Positions 18,030 through 26,863 of a stretch of 64,000 nucleotides of DNA are shown here, one piece after another. Positions within the stretch are counted from its first letter, which is position 1; each line of letters begins with the position of its first letter. The notes under the pieces are model-generated. The model worked only from the letters and a program-made list of their open reading frames with translations, ran no database searches and was not told where the DNA came from. A program made the translations under genes and the position numbers. The DNA is from IDS-8 sp040902105 (GTDB lineage: Bacteria; Pseudomonadota; Gammaproteobacteria; Steroidobacterales; Woeseiaceae), in NCBI GenBank assembly GCA_040902105.1, contig JBBDXW010000034.1:62001-126000 (forward strand), read 5' to 3'.

Positions 18030-18275
18030 GTGAAGATCACCGATTTTCTTGTAATGGATTCAGACCGCGAGGAAATTCCCTCTGACCCGCATGGAAACAA
18101 CATCGCGTTCAACTACACCATTTGCGGGCATCCTATACCCGCTGTAACGTTGGACAATCAGCGAGGAAGCGATGACTCTCATCCCGCGAAGTGTCGAAGC
18201 TGTGGAGCGGGCTATTTTCCGGATATTCGACCACATGCTCAGAAGTTGTACATACATAGAACAGACGACGCATAA
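18030..18275 (+). CDS. hypothetical protein with a CxxC knuckle
   Basis: 81 residues from GTG at 18030. Two possible metal-binding spots: ICGHPIPAVTLDNQRG and KCRSCGAGYFPDIRPHAQ, so a zinc-ribbon-like fold is conceivable. The family is not recognised. The sequence is not low complexity and uses sensible codons, which supports it as real. It precedes the AlkD-like gene by 69 bp on the same strand. Confidence 0.5.
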   Translation: MKITDFLVMDSDREEIPSDPHGNNIAFNYTICGHPIPAVTLDNQRGSDDSHPAKCRSCGAGYFPDIRPHAQKLYIHRTDDA

Positions 18276-18344
18276 CACAGCGGTGCAGCCGGAGCTTGGT
18301 CGTTATCCCGCATTTCCGACTCAAGGAGCGCTACAAACATTGCG

Positions 18345-19010
18345 ATGACTCTCAAGGATACTCTCGCACAACTGGAATCTCTCGGCAACGAGAAGGTCCG
18401 TATGCAAAACAAAAAGAATGGCGCTCGGGAAAATCATTTCGGCGTCCGACTTGGCGACATCCGGAAGCTTGCCGCGAAGATCAAGACCAACGACCCGTTA
18501 GCCATCGCTCTCTGGGACACCGGCAACATCGATGCCCGGCTCCTGGCAATTCTTCTGATCAAGCCCAAAAACCTGTCTTGCGACGAGATGGATCGGATGG
18601 TGCGGTCCGTCAACTTTGTGCAAGTCGCAGACTGGCTGAATTCCTATATTGTCAAGAGCCATCCCGACAAGGAGTCTCTTCGCCAATCATGGATGGAAGA
18701 TGATGACCCCTGGGCCGCCCGCGCCGGATGGAGCCTGACTTCGGAGCGAATCGCCAAGAATTCGGACGGACTCGATCTGCCAGCGCTTCTGGACCGTATC
18801 GAGTCTGAATTGGAGAACGCTGCTTCGGAAGTGCAATGGACGATGAATTTCTGTCTTGCAGGAATCGGAATTCACTTCCCCAAGCATCGTAAGCGCGCCA
18901 TCGCTATCGGAGAAAAATTGGGAATCTATCGCGACTATCCGGTTTCCAAGGGTTGCACTTCTCCATTCGCCCCGATCTGGATCAACGAAATGGTGCGTCG
19001 GCAAAGTTGA
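18345..19010 (+). CDS. DNA alkylation repair (AlkD/HEAT-like) family protein
   Basis: 221 residues of helical repeat sequence. AlkD-family patterns: HFGVRLGDIRKLAAKIKTN near the N-terminus, then LWDTGNIDARLLAILL, DWLNSYIV and SEVQWTMNFCLAGIGIHFPKHRKRAI. AlkD glycosylases remove positively charged alkylated bases with a HEAT-like superhelix and little catalytic machinery. A related non-glycosylase role is possible. An IS3-like end follows 50 bp downstream. Confidence 0.8.
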   Translation: MTLKDTLAQLESLGNEKVRMQNKKNGARENHFGVRLGDIRKLAAKIKTNDPLAIALWDTGNIDARLLAILLIKPKNLSCDEMDRMVRSVNFVQVADWLNSYIVKSHPDKESLRQSWMEDDDPWAARAGWSLTSERIAKNSDGLDLPALLDRIESELENAASEVQWTMNFCLAGIGIHFPKHRKRAIAIGEKLGIYRDYPVSKGCTSPFAPIWINEMVRRQS

Positions 19011-19062
19011 ACAATCGAACTATCTCCCACGGTTTTCGGGATAAGAACCGGTTGCAGCGAAC

Positions 19063-19096
19063 GGGATGCTTCCTGAGGTCTGGTGGACACCCTGAA
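19063..19096 (+). repeat. solo end of an IS3-family element
   Basis: 34 bp that match, with three differences, the reverse complement of 38403-38436, which is the end of the IS3-family remnant in the integron. It contains GTGGACACCCTGAA. No transposase accompanies it here, so it is probably a scar of insertion and deletion. Confidence 0.55.
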
Positions 19097-19104
19097 TCTC
19101 GGCG

Positions 19105-19350
19105 TTGGGCGCCTTTAAGAGAAATCAGCATGCGCACCATTCGTTCTTTGCCTTAGCGGTCATTGCAACTCTCCCGATTCCGATCGTGACGGTGGCTGAA
19201 GTCGAGCCAGAGACGACCAGGCAACTGGCGTTGACTTTCGATGACCTGCCGTATGTTTCTGGCGGCTATCTGTGGACCACCCCGAGAGCGAAGCGCGCTA
19301 CGGATGCGATTCTTGATGCTCTCGTTGAACGCCGCGGAATCCCGTACACT
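19105..19350 (+). pseudogene. polysaccharide deacetylase, N-terminal fragment
   Basis: The frame contains a hydrophobic export segment (FALAVIATLPIPIVTVA) and RQLALTFDDLPYVSGG, the NodB-homology LTFDDLP motif. PRAKRATDAILDALVER continues the family pattern. Homology stops after about 80 residues where the next gene begins, so most of the catalytic domain is gone. The natural start MRTIRSLP (19131) is in another frame, so there is also a frameshift near 19155. Loss may be tied to the adjacent IS3 scar. Confidence 0.6.
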
Positions 19351-19361
19351 AGCCGCCACCC

Positions 19362-20603
19362 ATGTCGACATTCATTCTCAATGAGTTCTATCAGCGCAAC
19401 CGGCGCGTGGTCATCTGGGCTATCCTGTTCGGATTGTTATGGCTGTTGCGCGATTTCTTCGGCCTGGTGTTCCTGTCGTTCGTCCTCGCGATCTTCGCTG
19501 CGCCGCTCGCGGAGTTCGGCAGCCGCCGGTTGAAACTGCCGCACTGGCTCGCGTTATTGCTCGTCTACCTGTTGTTCCTTGTCGTGCTTGCATCGTTCGT
19601 GCGTTTCATCGTGCCGAGCGTCGCGTCCGAGGCGAACCGCATGATCGGCAACCTGCCCGCGACGGAGCTGCGCCTGATCGATGCCAAGAACCGTTTCGTC
19701 GAGCGATACCCGACCACACGTCAACCGCTGGCCGGCTTTCTCGCCAGCGCCCTGAGGGAGGACCTCGCGGTGACAGTCGAACAGCGGCTCGCCGAAGAGC
19801 GGGCTCGACTCTCGGTCACCGAAGCGGAGGTCGCAGCAGCGATGGAGGGACGTACGATACCGGATGGCAAGCTGACTGAGTATCTCAATCTTCGGGACCA
19901 GTTGTACGTGAATGCGCTCGTGACCGAACAGTTTCAGCAGGTGCGCGATTACGCCCCGGCCGTGATCAACATGCTGTACCGGGCGACCGCGACGGTCCTG
20001 CTTGCACTGCTATTCAGCTTCCTGATCCTGATCGATCTCGGCCGCATCAAGCGTGGCATCGGTCGATTGAAGAACTCGCGCGTCGGCGATTTTTACGAGG
20101 AGGCTGCCAAGCCGATCATGCGCTTCGGCATACTCGTCGGCCGTGCGATCGAGGCGCAGGCGTCCATTGCGGTCGTGAACACCGTGCTGACGCTGATCGG
20201 TTTGCTGCTGCTCGACATACCGCTCGTAGCGATGCTCTCCGTTATCGTGTTCCTTTGCAGTTTCGTTCCGGTGCTCGGCGTGTTCATCTCGACGACGCCG
20301 ATTGTGCTGGTCGCGCTCAACGCGGGCGGGCCGACGCTTTCGCTCGCGGCGGTCGGCATGGTCGTCGTCATTCACGTGATCGAAGCGTATCTGTTGAACC
20401 CGATAATTTACAGCCGGCACCTGAAATTGAACCCGGTACTCACGCTGATTATCGTGTACGTCGCGTACCACGGCTTCGGCCTCTGGGGCATGCTGCTCGG
20501 TGTGCCGGTAGCCCGGTATTTCATTCACGATGTGCTCGGTGTGCCGTTCCGCGACCAGGGTACTCCGGGCGAGCAATCGGAGTCCGCTACCTCGCAAGCC
20601 TGA
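19362..20603 (+). CDS. AI-2E family (UPF0118) membrane transporter
   Basis: 413 residues. Paired N-terminal membrane helices (VIWAILFGLLWLLRDFFGLVFLSFVLAIF) are followed by a long soluble insert (about 90-205). Then comes a C-terminal bundle with VAMLSVIVFLCSFVPVLGVFISTTPIVLVAL and the HVIEAYLLNPIIYSRHLKLNPVLTL signature of this family. Members range from autoinducer-2 exporters to Na+/H+ antiporters; the substrate is not predictable. The start lies within the end of the deacetylase fragment. Confidence 0.9.
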   Translation: MSTFILNEFYQRNRRVVIWAILFGLLWLLRDFFGLVFLSFVLAIFAAPLAEFGSRRLKLPHWLALLLVYLLFLVVLASFVRFIVPSVASEANRMIGNLPATELRLIDAKNRFVERYPTTRQPLAGFLASALREDLAVTVEQRLAEERARLSVTEAEVAAAMEGRTIPDGKLTEYLNLRDQLYVNALVTEQFQQVRDYAPAVINMLYRATATVLLALLFSFLILIDLGRIKRGIGRLKNSRVGDFYEEAAKPIMRFGILVGRAIEAQASIAVVNTVLTLIGLLLLDIPLVAMLSVIVFLCSFVPVLGVFISTTPIVLVALNAGGPTLSLAAVGMVVVIHVIEAYLLNPIIYSRHLKLNPVLTLIIVYVAYHGFGLWGMLLGVPVARYFIHDVLGVPFRDQGTPGEQSESATSQA

Positions 20604-20743
20604 ATATTGCGGCTTGGGTTCTCTTTGCACAGGGCTCGCTGGCACCTGCGCAAAGTGTATGGATTCAACCCGAGTTCGTCCGTTGCGCAAGTCTGGTACG
20701 GGTATGGCGTCCCTTTACGCTGGTGACTCGACGGGCCAGCGCG

Positions 20744-21238
20744 TTACGCTGCCGCGCTGTCCTCCGCATTGCGTTGCCGGGTTTCGTCGCCGCCCATCGC
20801 CTCGCGTTTGATGAAGCTCATCTTGCCCTGCGGCTCGAGGATGGCCCACTCCACGTCGCTCAAACGGGCGATCCCGGCCAGCCGCATCTCGGACAGGATC
20901 TCCGCGCGCGTCAGGCGGTCGCGGTGCAGATTTTCCTCAACGACCTGCCCGTTGCGCACGATCACCCGCGGCTCGCCGTCGAGAATCGCTTCGGCTCTGG
21001 GCGAGATGAACGTCGCCCAGCTCATCGCCAGGGCCCAGAATGCCATCGTCGAAATCGCCAGGATCGCACCGGTCAGCGAGAAATCGTTGTGCGTCACGCC
21101 TTGCTGGATCAGGTCGCCGAAGACGACCAGCACGATGAGTTCGAAGGGCGTCAACTGCGCCAGCTCGCGCTTTCCCATGACCCGCACGAGCAGATACAAC
21201 GCGAAAAACATGACAGTCGCGCGCAATACGATATCCAT
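20744..21238 (-). CDS. DUF421 membrane protein
   Basis: 164 residues. Three N-terminal helices with VRVMGKRELAQLTPFELIVLVVFGDLIQQ, the DUF421 signature. A cytoplasmic domain follows with GEPRVIVRNGQVVEENLHRDRLTRAEILSEMRLAGI and DVEWAILEPQGKMSFI. The ATG overlaps the stop of the upstream gene (TGATG). The function of this family is poorly known. Confidence 0.88.
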   Translation of the reverse strand: MDIVLRATVMFFALYLLVRVMGKRELAQLTPFELIVLVVFGDLIQQGVTHNDFSLTGAILAISTMAFWALAMSWATFISPRAEAILDGEPRVIVRNGQVVEENLHRDRLTRAEILSEMRLAGIARLSDVEWAILEPQGKMSFIKREAMGGDETRQRNAEDSAAA

Positions 21239-21762
21239 CAGGGAAGCACCTCCATTGCGTAGGTAACGGCAGTAAGTACCGCGTCACCGTCGGCCACGGA
21301 GATCGGGCCTTCGTGAGCGGAGAGCGTGAGGCTCGGATTGATCTGGCCGTCGACTTTGATGAGCAGGCTCTCACCTGCATTCAGGGCGCCAAAGCGAAAT
21401 TCGAATGCATTGCGCCGGAATCCATGCCCGGACGGATCGGGCAGAAGCGTGTTCACGGTCACCTCGCGCCACAGGTCGGCATCGATGAGGACCACGAGGT
21501 CGCTGATGTCGCGTTTGGTCGCGACGCTCAAGATCATCTCGAAGAACTCGCCGTTACGAATTCGGCCGGGTCCCTCGACCACGAGTTCGACCGAGTTACC
21601 CGCGCCTGCCAACCTTGTGTCCGCGCCGTACACGCCGAAGAAGCCAAGGCCGAGCAGAACGCCAAGGCCGCCGAGGCTGAACGGCCAGCGGCGCAACAGT
21701 GAGCCGCCTGCTTCGTGAATATGTCGCGGCGCAATTCCGTCGGGTCTGGCCGGGTCGTTCAT
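21238..21762 (-). CDS. hypothetical membrane-anchored protein
   Basis: 174 residues: a cytoplasmic N-terminus with WPFSLGGLGVLLGLGFFGVYGA as one transmembrane helix near 26-47, then a beta-rich outside domain (SVELVVEGPGRIRNGEFFEM...GESLLIKVDGQINPSLTLSA). Translationally coupled to the DUF421 gene, so the two probably work together. No family is recognised. Confidence 0.7.
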   Translation of the reverse strand: MNDPARPDGIAPRHIHEAGGSLLRRWPFSLGGLGVLLGLGFFGVYGADTRLAGAGNSVELVVEGPGRIRNGEFFEMILSVATKRDISDLVVLIDADLWREVTVNTLLPDPSGHGFRRNAFEFRFGALNAGESLLIKVDGQINPSLTLSAHEGPISVADGDAVLTAVTYAMEVLP

Positions 21763-22154
21763 GCTTCCTCGCTATCCGCCGGCCAGGCAAATGCACGGCG
21801 AACGGTATCTGGCAACAGGTCAGATTCGCAGCAAGAAACGTGCCGTGCGGCGCAGCGCGGAACGGCGGCGCACCTGAAATGTACCCATTGATCTGCGGCA
21901 TAAATTACCGCCGGTCCTGCAATTCCTGCGATCGGTACCCGGCAATTTGTAGAAAGGGGAGTCACCCAGAGGCACAAAGTGCAAAAATACATGCACTTAT
22001 CTTGAATTCCTGCGGTGACATGTCAGAATGTGGCGTTAATTGGGGAGAAGAATCGGCGTCGGCATTTGTGCGGCAGTCCGCAGGCCAGAAGCCGCAAGGC
22101 GGCTAGACTGTATGCCAGACTGTATATGAAGAATAACGAACCATAGGCGGCGGA
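21763..22154. other. intergenic region
   Basis: 392 bp between divergent genes; it must hold the promoter of the diguanylate cyclase gene. I see no gene, no strong -35/-10 pair and no known riboswitch. Confidence 0.4.
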
Positions 22155-24818
22155 ATGACAACCGCGTCCGGCAGCAACTTAACGGGACATATCCCCGTCA
22201 AGCATCGTCGACCCCGAGCCGGCGAGCGCAATCGTGGCGCAGTGGACGCGTTGCAAACGAAGATCGCGGTCAACGTGCAGAATCTCGACCACGCGCGCTG
22301 TCACGAACAGCTTCGCGACAATATCGCCGAACTTCCCGATGCCACCGGTTGCGACGCCGCCTTTCTCGCGCTTCTCGGTGAAGACGGTTCCGGCATCGAG
22401 ACGGTGCTGTCGTCGAGTTCCGTATTCTCCGGCTGCAATCCCGATCCGCTCACCGGTGAAATGAAGGACGCATGGCCGTGGCTCTGGGGACGGCTCGGTC
22501 ATCTCCGACTGATCGATATCCCTGATACGGATCTCGGACCGGCGAGCGCGGGTCCGGAATTGAAGCGCCTGGCCGAACTGAATATCGGTTCCTGCCTCAT
22601 CATCGGTTTCTCGGTGCGCAAAGAACTCGCCGGATTCCTCGCGCTGGCCAACGAACGGCCGGTCGAGGGCTGGGACGCCAACCTGCAGCTGCTCATGAAA
22701 CTGATCGGCGCGTCGCTTGCGTCCGGCCTGGAGCGTATGCGCACGCTTGCCGCGCTTGAAGAACTCGAGGAACGCAATGCGCTCGTCAACCTGACCGCGA
22801 ACGATGGTATCTGGGATTTTGACGGCCAGACGAAACGTATCGAGCTGTCGCGGCGCTGGAAAGAAATGCTCGGATACGACCAGGATCGCAACGACGTGCT
22901 GCCGGACTGGTACCGGCTTGTACATCCGGACGATATGGCGCGCGTACAGGCCAAAATGCGCGAGCATCTCGAGGGTAAAACCCCGTTCTTCGAAAGCGTG
23001 CATCGCATGAAGCATCAGAACGGCGAATGGCGCTGGATGACCAGCCGGGCGAAAGCGCGGCAGGACGACAAGGGACGCCTCATTCGTCTCCTCGGCGTCG
23101 AAGTCGATATCACGGAGCGCAAGCTGTACGAAGAAGCGCTCTTTCGCGAAAAAGAAAGCGCGCAGATCACCTTGCGCTCGATCGGCGACGGAGTGATCAC
23201 CACCGATGCCGACTGCAACGTCGAATACATCAATCCGGTTGCCGAAGAACTGACCGGCTGGAAAGTCGACGATGCGAGTGGCCGGGCGATCGACGAGATA
23301 TTCCGCGGTTTTCACGAGGAGACCTGCGAGCCGCTCGAGAATCCGCTCTCGGTATCGATTCGCCGCGACCGGTCCATCAAGTCGGTGCGGCCGACGCTCC
23401 TGATCCGCCGTGACGGCAATGAGCTTTACATAGAGAACACGGCCTCGCCGATCCGTAACGGCAAAGGCGAGGTCACCGGCGGCGTGCTGGTGTTCCACGA
23501 CGTCAGCGAGTCACGCGAACTCAACCGCCGGCTGAGCTATCACACGAGCCACGACATACTGACCGGGCTGGTCAACCGACGCGAATTCGAGAACCGCCTG
23601 GAACGCGCGCTGAAAAGCGCGAGAGCGAAGGAGACCTCCTACGCGCTTTGTTATCTCGATCTCGACCAGTTCAAGATCGTCAACGATTCCTGCGGCCACA
23701 ACGCAGGTGATGCCTTGCTCGGCCAGCTCGGTGCATTGCTGAAATCCAAGATTCGCTGGCGCGACACGCTGGCGCGGCTGGGCGGCGACGAGTTCGGCGT
23801 CCTGCTCGAGAGCTGCAGCCTGGACGAGGCGATGCAGACCGCGGAAATCCTGCGCGTGTCGATCGGCGAATTCAAATTCCTGTGGGACGACCGCAGTTTC
23901 CGCCTGGGTGTGAGCATCGGCGTCGTACCGATCACCGCCGACAACGAAGACGTTGCCGCCTTGATGAGCGCTGCCGACAGCGCCTGCGCGACGGCGAAGG
24001 AAGCAGGGCGGAACCGCATCCACTGCTTTCTCGAAAACGACATCGATCTCATGCGCCGGCGCCGCGAAATGCAATGGGCCGCGCGCATTAACAACGCGCT
24101 GGACGAAGACCGCTTCGAACTGTTCCGCCAGACGATCCTGCCGCTGCAGAAAACGGAAGACGGAGCGCACTACGAGCTACTCCTTCGCATGCGGGACGAA
24201 ACCGGCGGCATTGTCGCGCCGGGACTGTTCATCGAGGCGGCGGAACGCTACGGAATCACGCCGAGCATCGACCGTTGGGTGATCAGGAACGCGTTCCGCT
24301 GGCTGGTGTCGGAGGCCGACGAACGCGAGCGCTTGCGCCTGTGTTCGATCAACCTCTCCGGGCAAAGCCTTGGCGACGAAAAATTCCTGCCGTTCGTCAT
24401 CGACCAGTTCCAGATGAGCGGCCTCGATGCGACGCGGATCTGCTTCGAGATTACGGAAACTGCGGCAATTGCCAGCTATTCGCAGGCAAACCGTTTCATC
24501 AATGCGCTGAAGGAACTGGGCTGCAAGTTCGCGCTCGACGATTTCGGCACCGGGCTGTCTTCGTTCGGCTATCTCAAGCATTTCCCGGTCGATTTCCTGA
24601 AGATCGACGGAAGTTTCGTCAAGGAAATACTGCACGACCCGATCGACCGCGAGATGGTGCGCTCGATCAACGAGATCGGTCACCTGACGGGCAAGCAGAC
24701 GATCGCCGAGTTTGCGGAGAACGAGGAAATCATCACGATGCTGCGCGGCATGGGCGTCGATTACGCTCAGGGGTATGGCGTCGCCGAGCCGAAACGCGTA
24801 ACGCGCGCCGTCGCGTAG
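22155..24818 (+). CDS. GAF-PAS-PAS-GGDEF-EAL cyclic-di-GMP enzyme
   Basis: 887 residues. The order is a GAF-like domain (about 40-190), two PAS domains (about 205-330 and 345-455; NDGIWDFDGQ, RLLGVEVDITERK, RSIGDGVITTDADCNVEYINPVAEELTGW), then GGDEF (about 465-630) with intact LARLGGDEFGVLL near 543. An EAL-type domain (about 640-880) follows. The EAL signature reads YELLLRM, while DDFGTGLSS and FLKIDGSFVK are intact. The key Glu is kept, so phosphodiesterase activity is possible. No transmembrane segment, so cytosolic. It stands alone. Which activity dominates and what the sensor domains bind are unknown. Confidence 0.93.
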   Translation: MTTASGSNLTGHIPVKHRRPRAGERNRGAVDALQTKIAVNVQNLDHARCHEQLRDNIAELPDATGCDAAFLALLGEDGSGIETVLSSSSVFSGCNPDPLTGEMKDAWPWLWGRLGHLRLIDIPDTDLGPASAGPELKRLAELNIGSCLIIGFSVRKELAGFLALANERPVEGWDANLQLLMKLIGASLASGLERMRTLAALEELEERNALVNLTANDGIWDFDGQTKRIELSRRWKEMLGYDQDRNDVLPDWYRLVHPDDMARVQAKMREHLEGKTPFFESVHRMKHQNGEWRWMTSRAKARQDDKGRLIRLLGVEVDITERKLYEEALFREKESAQITLRSIGDGVITTDADCNVEYINPVAEELTGWKVDDASGRAIDEIFRGFHEETCEPLENPLSVSIRRDRSIKSVRPTLLIRRDGNELYIENTASPIRNGKGEVTGGVLVFHDVSESRELNRRLSYHTSHDILTGLVNRREFENRLERALKSARAKETSYALCYLDLDQFKIVNDSCGHNAGDALLGQLGALLKSKIRWRDTLARLGGDEFGVLLESCSLDEAMQTAEILRVSIGEFKFLWDDRSFRLGVSIGVVPITADNEDVAALMSAADSACATAKEAGRNRIHCFLENDIDLMRRRREMQWAARINNALDEDRFELFRQTILPLQKTEDGAHYELLLRMRDETGGIVAPGLFIEAAERYGITPSIDRWVIRNAFRWLVSEADERERLRLCSINLSGQSLGDEKFLPFVIDQFQMSGLDATRICFEITETAAIASYSQANRFINALKELGCKFALDDFGTGLSSFGYLKHFPVDFLKIDGSFVKEILHDPIDREMVRSINEIGHLTGKQTIAEFAENEEIITMLRGMGVDYAQGYGVAEPKRVTRAVA

Positions 24819-24841
24819 GCAGCGCCGGATTTTATCGTAAG

Positions 24842-24933
24842 GTCGCCCGCGGGGCGGGCTCCTACAGGGCACGCTTCACCGATTTGGCAAGACGATGGGC
24901 AAAAACCCTGTAGGAGCCCGCCCCGCGGGCGAC
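24842..24933. repeat. REP-type palindrome pair between convergent genes
   Basis: Perfect 28 bp inverted repeat: 24842-24869 and 24906-24933, separated by 36 bp. Each arm is itself a small GC-rich palindrome of the type GTAGGAGCCCGC...GCGGGCGAC. The same family recurs at 27610-27765. It sits between the convergent GGDEF-EAL gene and nadC and may act as a bidirectional terminator. Confidence 0.85.
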
Positions 24934-24939
24934 AATCCG

Positions 24940-25782
24940 TCAATCGAACCGCATCGACAAATCAACCGCATCGACATTTTTCGTCAACGCGCCCACGGAA
25001 ATAAAATCCACCCCGGTTGCAGCGACATCCTTGAGTCCATCCATCGTCAACCCGCCTGACGCCTCCAGCGCTGCAGGCGGATCGCCCTCGCTCAGGTTCA
25101 GCGCCACCGCCTCGCGCAACTGCCCTACGCTGAAGTTGTCCAGCAGAAGTCGCTCCGCCCCGGCGCGCAACGCCTGCCTCATTTCATCGATGGATTCGAC
25201 TTCGATCTCGACCGGCAGGCCCCGATGCAGCCTGCGTGCTTCGGCGATCGCCTGTCCGATGCCTCCAGCACTCAGAATGTGATTTTCCTTGATCAGAATC
25301 GCATCAAAGAGGCCGATTCGATGATTGACGCCGCCGCCGCAGCGGACGGCGTACTTCTGCGCGAGGCGCAAGCCCGGAATCGTCTTGCGCGTATCGAGAA
25401 TCCTGGCCTTGGTGCCGGCGACAGCCGCAACGTATCGCGCTGTCGTCGTCGCCGTACCTGACAGGGTCTGCATAAAATTCAGGGCCGCGCGTTCGCCGCT
25501 CAGCAGCGCGCGCGCCGGGCCCTCCAATCGTGCGAGCTGCGTACCTGCAGGTACGCTGTCGCCATCCCCGGTCAGCCAATCAATCTCGATACGCGGGTCG
25601 AGGCGGCGGTATACCTCATCGACCCACGGCCGGCCCGCCTGGGTCATGGCCTCGCGGGTAACGATCGTCGCGGCTGCGGTCGCGGATGCGGAAATCAGCG
25701 CCGCAGTCAGGTCGCCATCGCCAAGGTCCTCCGCAAGCGCATCGCTGACGTTCCTCTGGATCGCGGACCGGAGTTCGCCCAT
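24940..25782 (-). CDS. nadC: nicotinate-nucleotide pyrophosphorylase (carboxylating), quinolinate phosphoribosyltransferase
   Basis: 280 residues from ATG at 25782, right after the stop of the preceding gene; 13 upstream codons in frame overlap that gene. Family landmarks: ALAEDLGDGDLTAALI, GERAALNFMQTLSGTATTTARYV, ARILDTRKTIPGLRLAQKYAVRCGGGVNHRIGLFDAILIKENH, EIEVESIDEM and LEASGGLTMDGLKDVAATGVDFISVGALTK. Converts quinolinate and PRPP to nicotinate mononucleotide in NAD synthesis. Length and active-site Lys/Arg/His residues are standard. Confidence 0.96.
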   Translation of the reverse strand: MGELRSAIQRNVSDALAEDLGDGDLTAALISASATAAATIVTREAMTQAGRPWVDEVYRRLDPRIEIDWLTGDGDSVPAGTQLARLEGPARALLSGERAALNFMQTLSGTATTTARYVAAVAGTKARILDTRKTIPGLRLAQKYAVRCGGGVNHRIGLFDAILIKENHILSAGGIGQAIAEARRLHRGLPVEIEVESIDEMRQALRAGAERLLLDNFSVGQLREAVALNLSEGDPPAALEASGGLTMDGLKDVAATGVDFISVGALTKNVDAVDLSMRFD

Positions 25783-25784
25783 TC

Positions 25785-26399
25785 CTACATGAAGAAGCCG
25801 TGGCCGGCGCCGACCATGCACATCACCATCGGAACGGACAGCAGGGTGTTGGTGCGCGAGGCAAGAAACGCAATCCGCTTCCCTTTGGCGATTTCATCGG
25901 GAGTGGCTTCGACAAGACCGAGGATCTTCTTCTGGTTCGGCCAGATCAGCACCCACACATTGAACAGCATGATAGTGCCGAGCCAGGCGCCCATGCCGAT
26001 GGTCAGCGCGTACGGATCGATCGTCTCGGTCAGCATGCCGAGCGCGAACGCATCGTCGAGTTGTCCGCGATGCAGCAGGAAAGCCGCGCCTGACAGCCAC
26101 GTAACGACGGCTCCCCAGCGAAACCAGAGAAGCGCGCGCGGCGCGACGTACTTGGTGATGCCCGCGCCGCCGGGCCCGCCGTCGTCGCTCGCGGCATGCG
26201 CAAGGGCCGGCACCTGCACGAAATTGAAGTAGTAGAGGAGGCCAATCCACGTAATGCCGGCCAGCACGTGCAGCCAGATCATGATCGAATTGACGGCAAT
26301 AGGGCCGACCATGTGTTGACCCATGGTCAGCAGCACCAGGATGATCGCCAGGACTACACCTGCCACAATCGTGCCGGTAACGGAATTCAGTGGATTCAT
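25785..26399 (-). CDS. PuuD-like (urate oxidase N-terminal domain) membrane protein
   Basis: 204 residues with about five membrane helices. IMIWLHVLAGITWIGLLYYFNFVQVPAL carries the conserved HVxxGxxWIGxLYYFNFV pattern of the PuuD/Urate_ox_N family. WFRWGAVVTWLSG and MLFNVWVLIWPNQKKILGL follow. The cytochrome c part of true PuuD urate hydroxylase is absent. Conserved His residues could bind haem. It is three bases upstream of nadC, so the two are probably cotranscribed, though no functional link is evident. Confidence 0.75.
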   Translation of the reverse strand: MNPLNSVTGTIVAGVVLAIILVLLTMGQHMVGPIAVNSIMIWLHVLAGITWIGLLYYFNFVQVPALAHAASDDGGPGGAGITKYVAPRALLWFRWGAVVTWLSGAAFLLHRGQLDDAFALGMLTETIDPYALTIGMGAWLGTIMLFNVWVLIWPNQKKILGLVEATPDEIAKGKRIAFLASRTNTLLSVPMVMCMVGAGHGFFM

Positions 26400-26640
26400 G
26401 TCTCGTTCTCCCAGGGGGATTAGTTAATTGTTATCGCTCGGAAAAATTTCCGGGGAGCGTACGCCCCGATTGGTTCGCAGGGTGGGCGTATTATAAAGTG
26501 TGTACACGGCAAAAGCAGAGCTTAGTACGCCTGCACCGGGAAGCCGGATTCCCTACTGGAAATTACTTTATAAAATACCTGTAAGCGATTGAATATAAAT
26601 TGAAAACAATCTTACATCACCTGCCCTGTACGGCCAGCCG

Positions 26641-26853
26641 ATGAATGCGCTGCCGAAAAATCCGCCGCGCCCGGGGTTTCCGCCGTCGCCCTGTGTCGAT
26701 ATCTGCACCCTGGATGACAGCAACGTCTGCGTAGGCTGCAAGCGAACGATCGGCGAGATCGTCGACTGGTCGACAATGACCGCCGAAGAGCAATGGCAGG
26801 TCGTAAATGCGCTGCCCGGGCGGGCCGCGACGCGTACAATGACCGCGCAATGA
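26641..26853 (+). CDS. DUF1289 family protein
   Basis: 70 residues. The DUF1289 four-Cys pattern is complete: SPCVDICTLDDSNVCVGCKRTIGEIVDWSTMTAEEQWQVV, suggesting a small metal-binding domain. It is followed after 10 bp by the BON lipoprotein gene on the same strand. Function unknown. Confidence 0.88.
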   Translation: MNALPKNPPRPGFPPSPCVDICTLDDSNVCVGCKRTIGEIVDWSTMTAEEQWQVVNALPGRAATRTMTAQ

Positions 26854-26863
26854 GCCACAAGCC

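Noticed and set aside
18268..18312. Possible attC after the small ORF at 18030-18275 (GCATAAC...GTTATCC)
   Set aside because: There is no palindromic body between the two cores and no integrase nearby; cores alone are too short to trust.
19101..19112. GTTGGGC next to the IS3 scar as an attC R' core
   Set aside because: A 7 bp match without the rest of an attC occurs by chance often.
22179..23498. 439-residue minus-strand frame antisense to the GGDEF-EAL gene
   Set aside because: It is a shadow in high-GC DNA; the sense frame has five recognisable domains.
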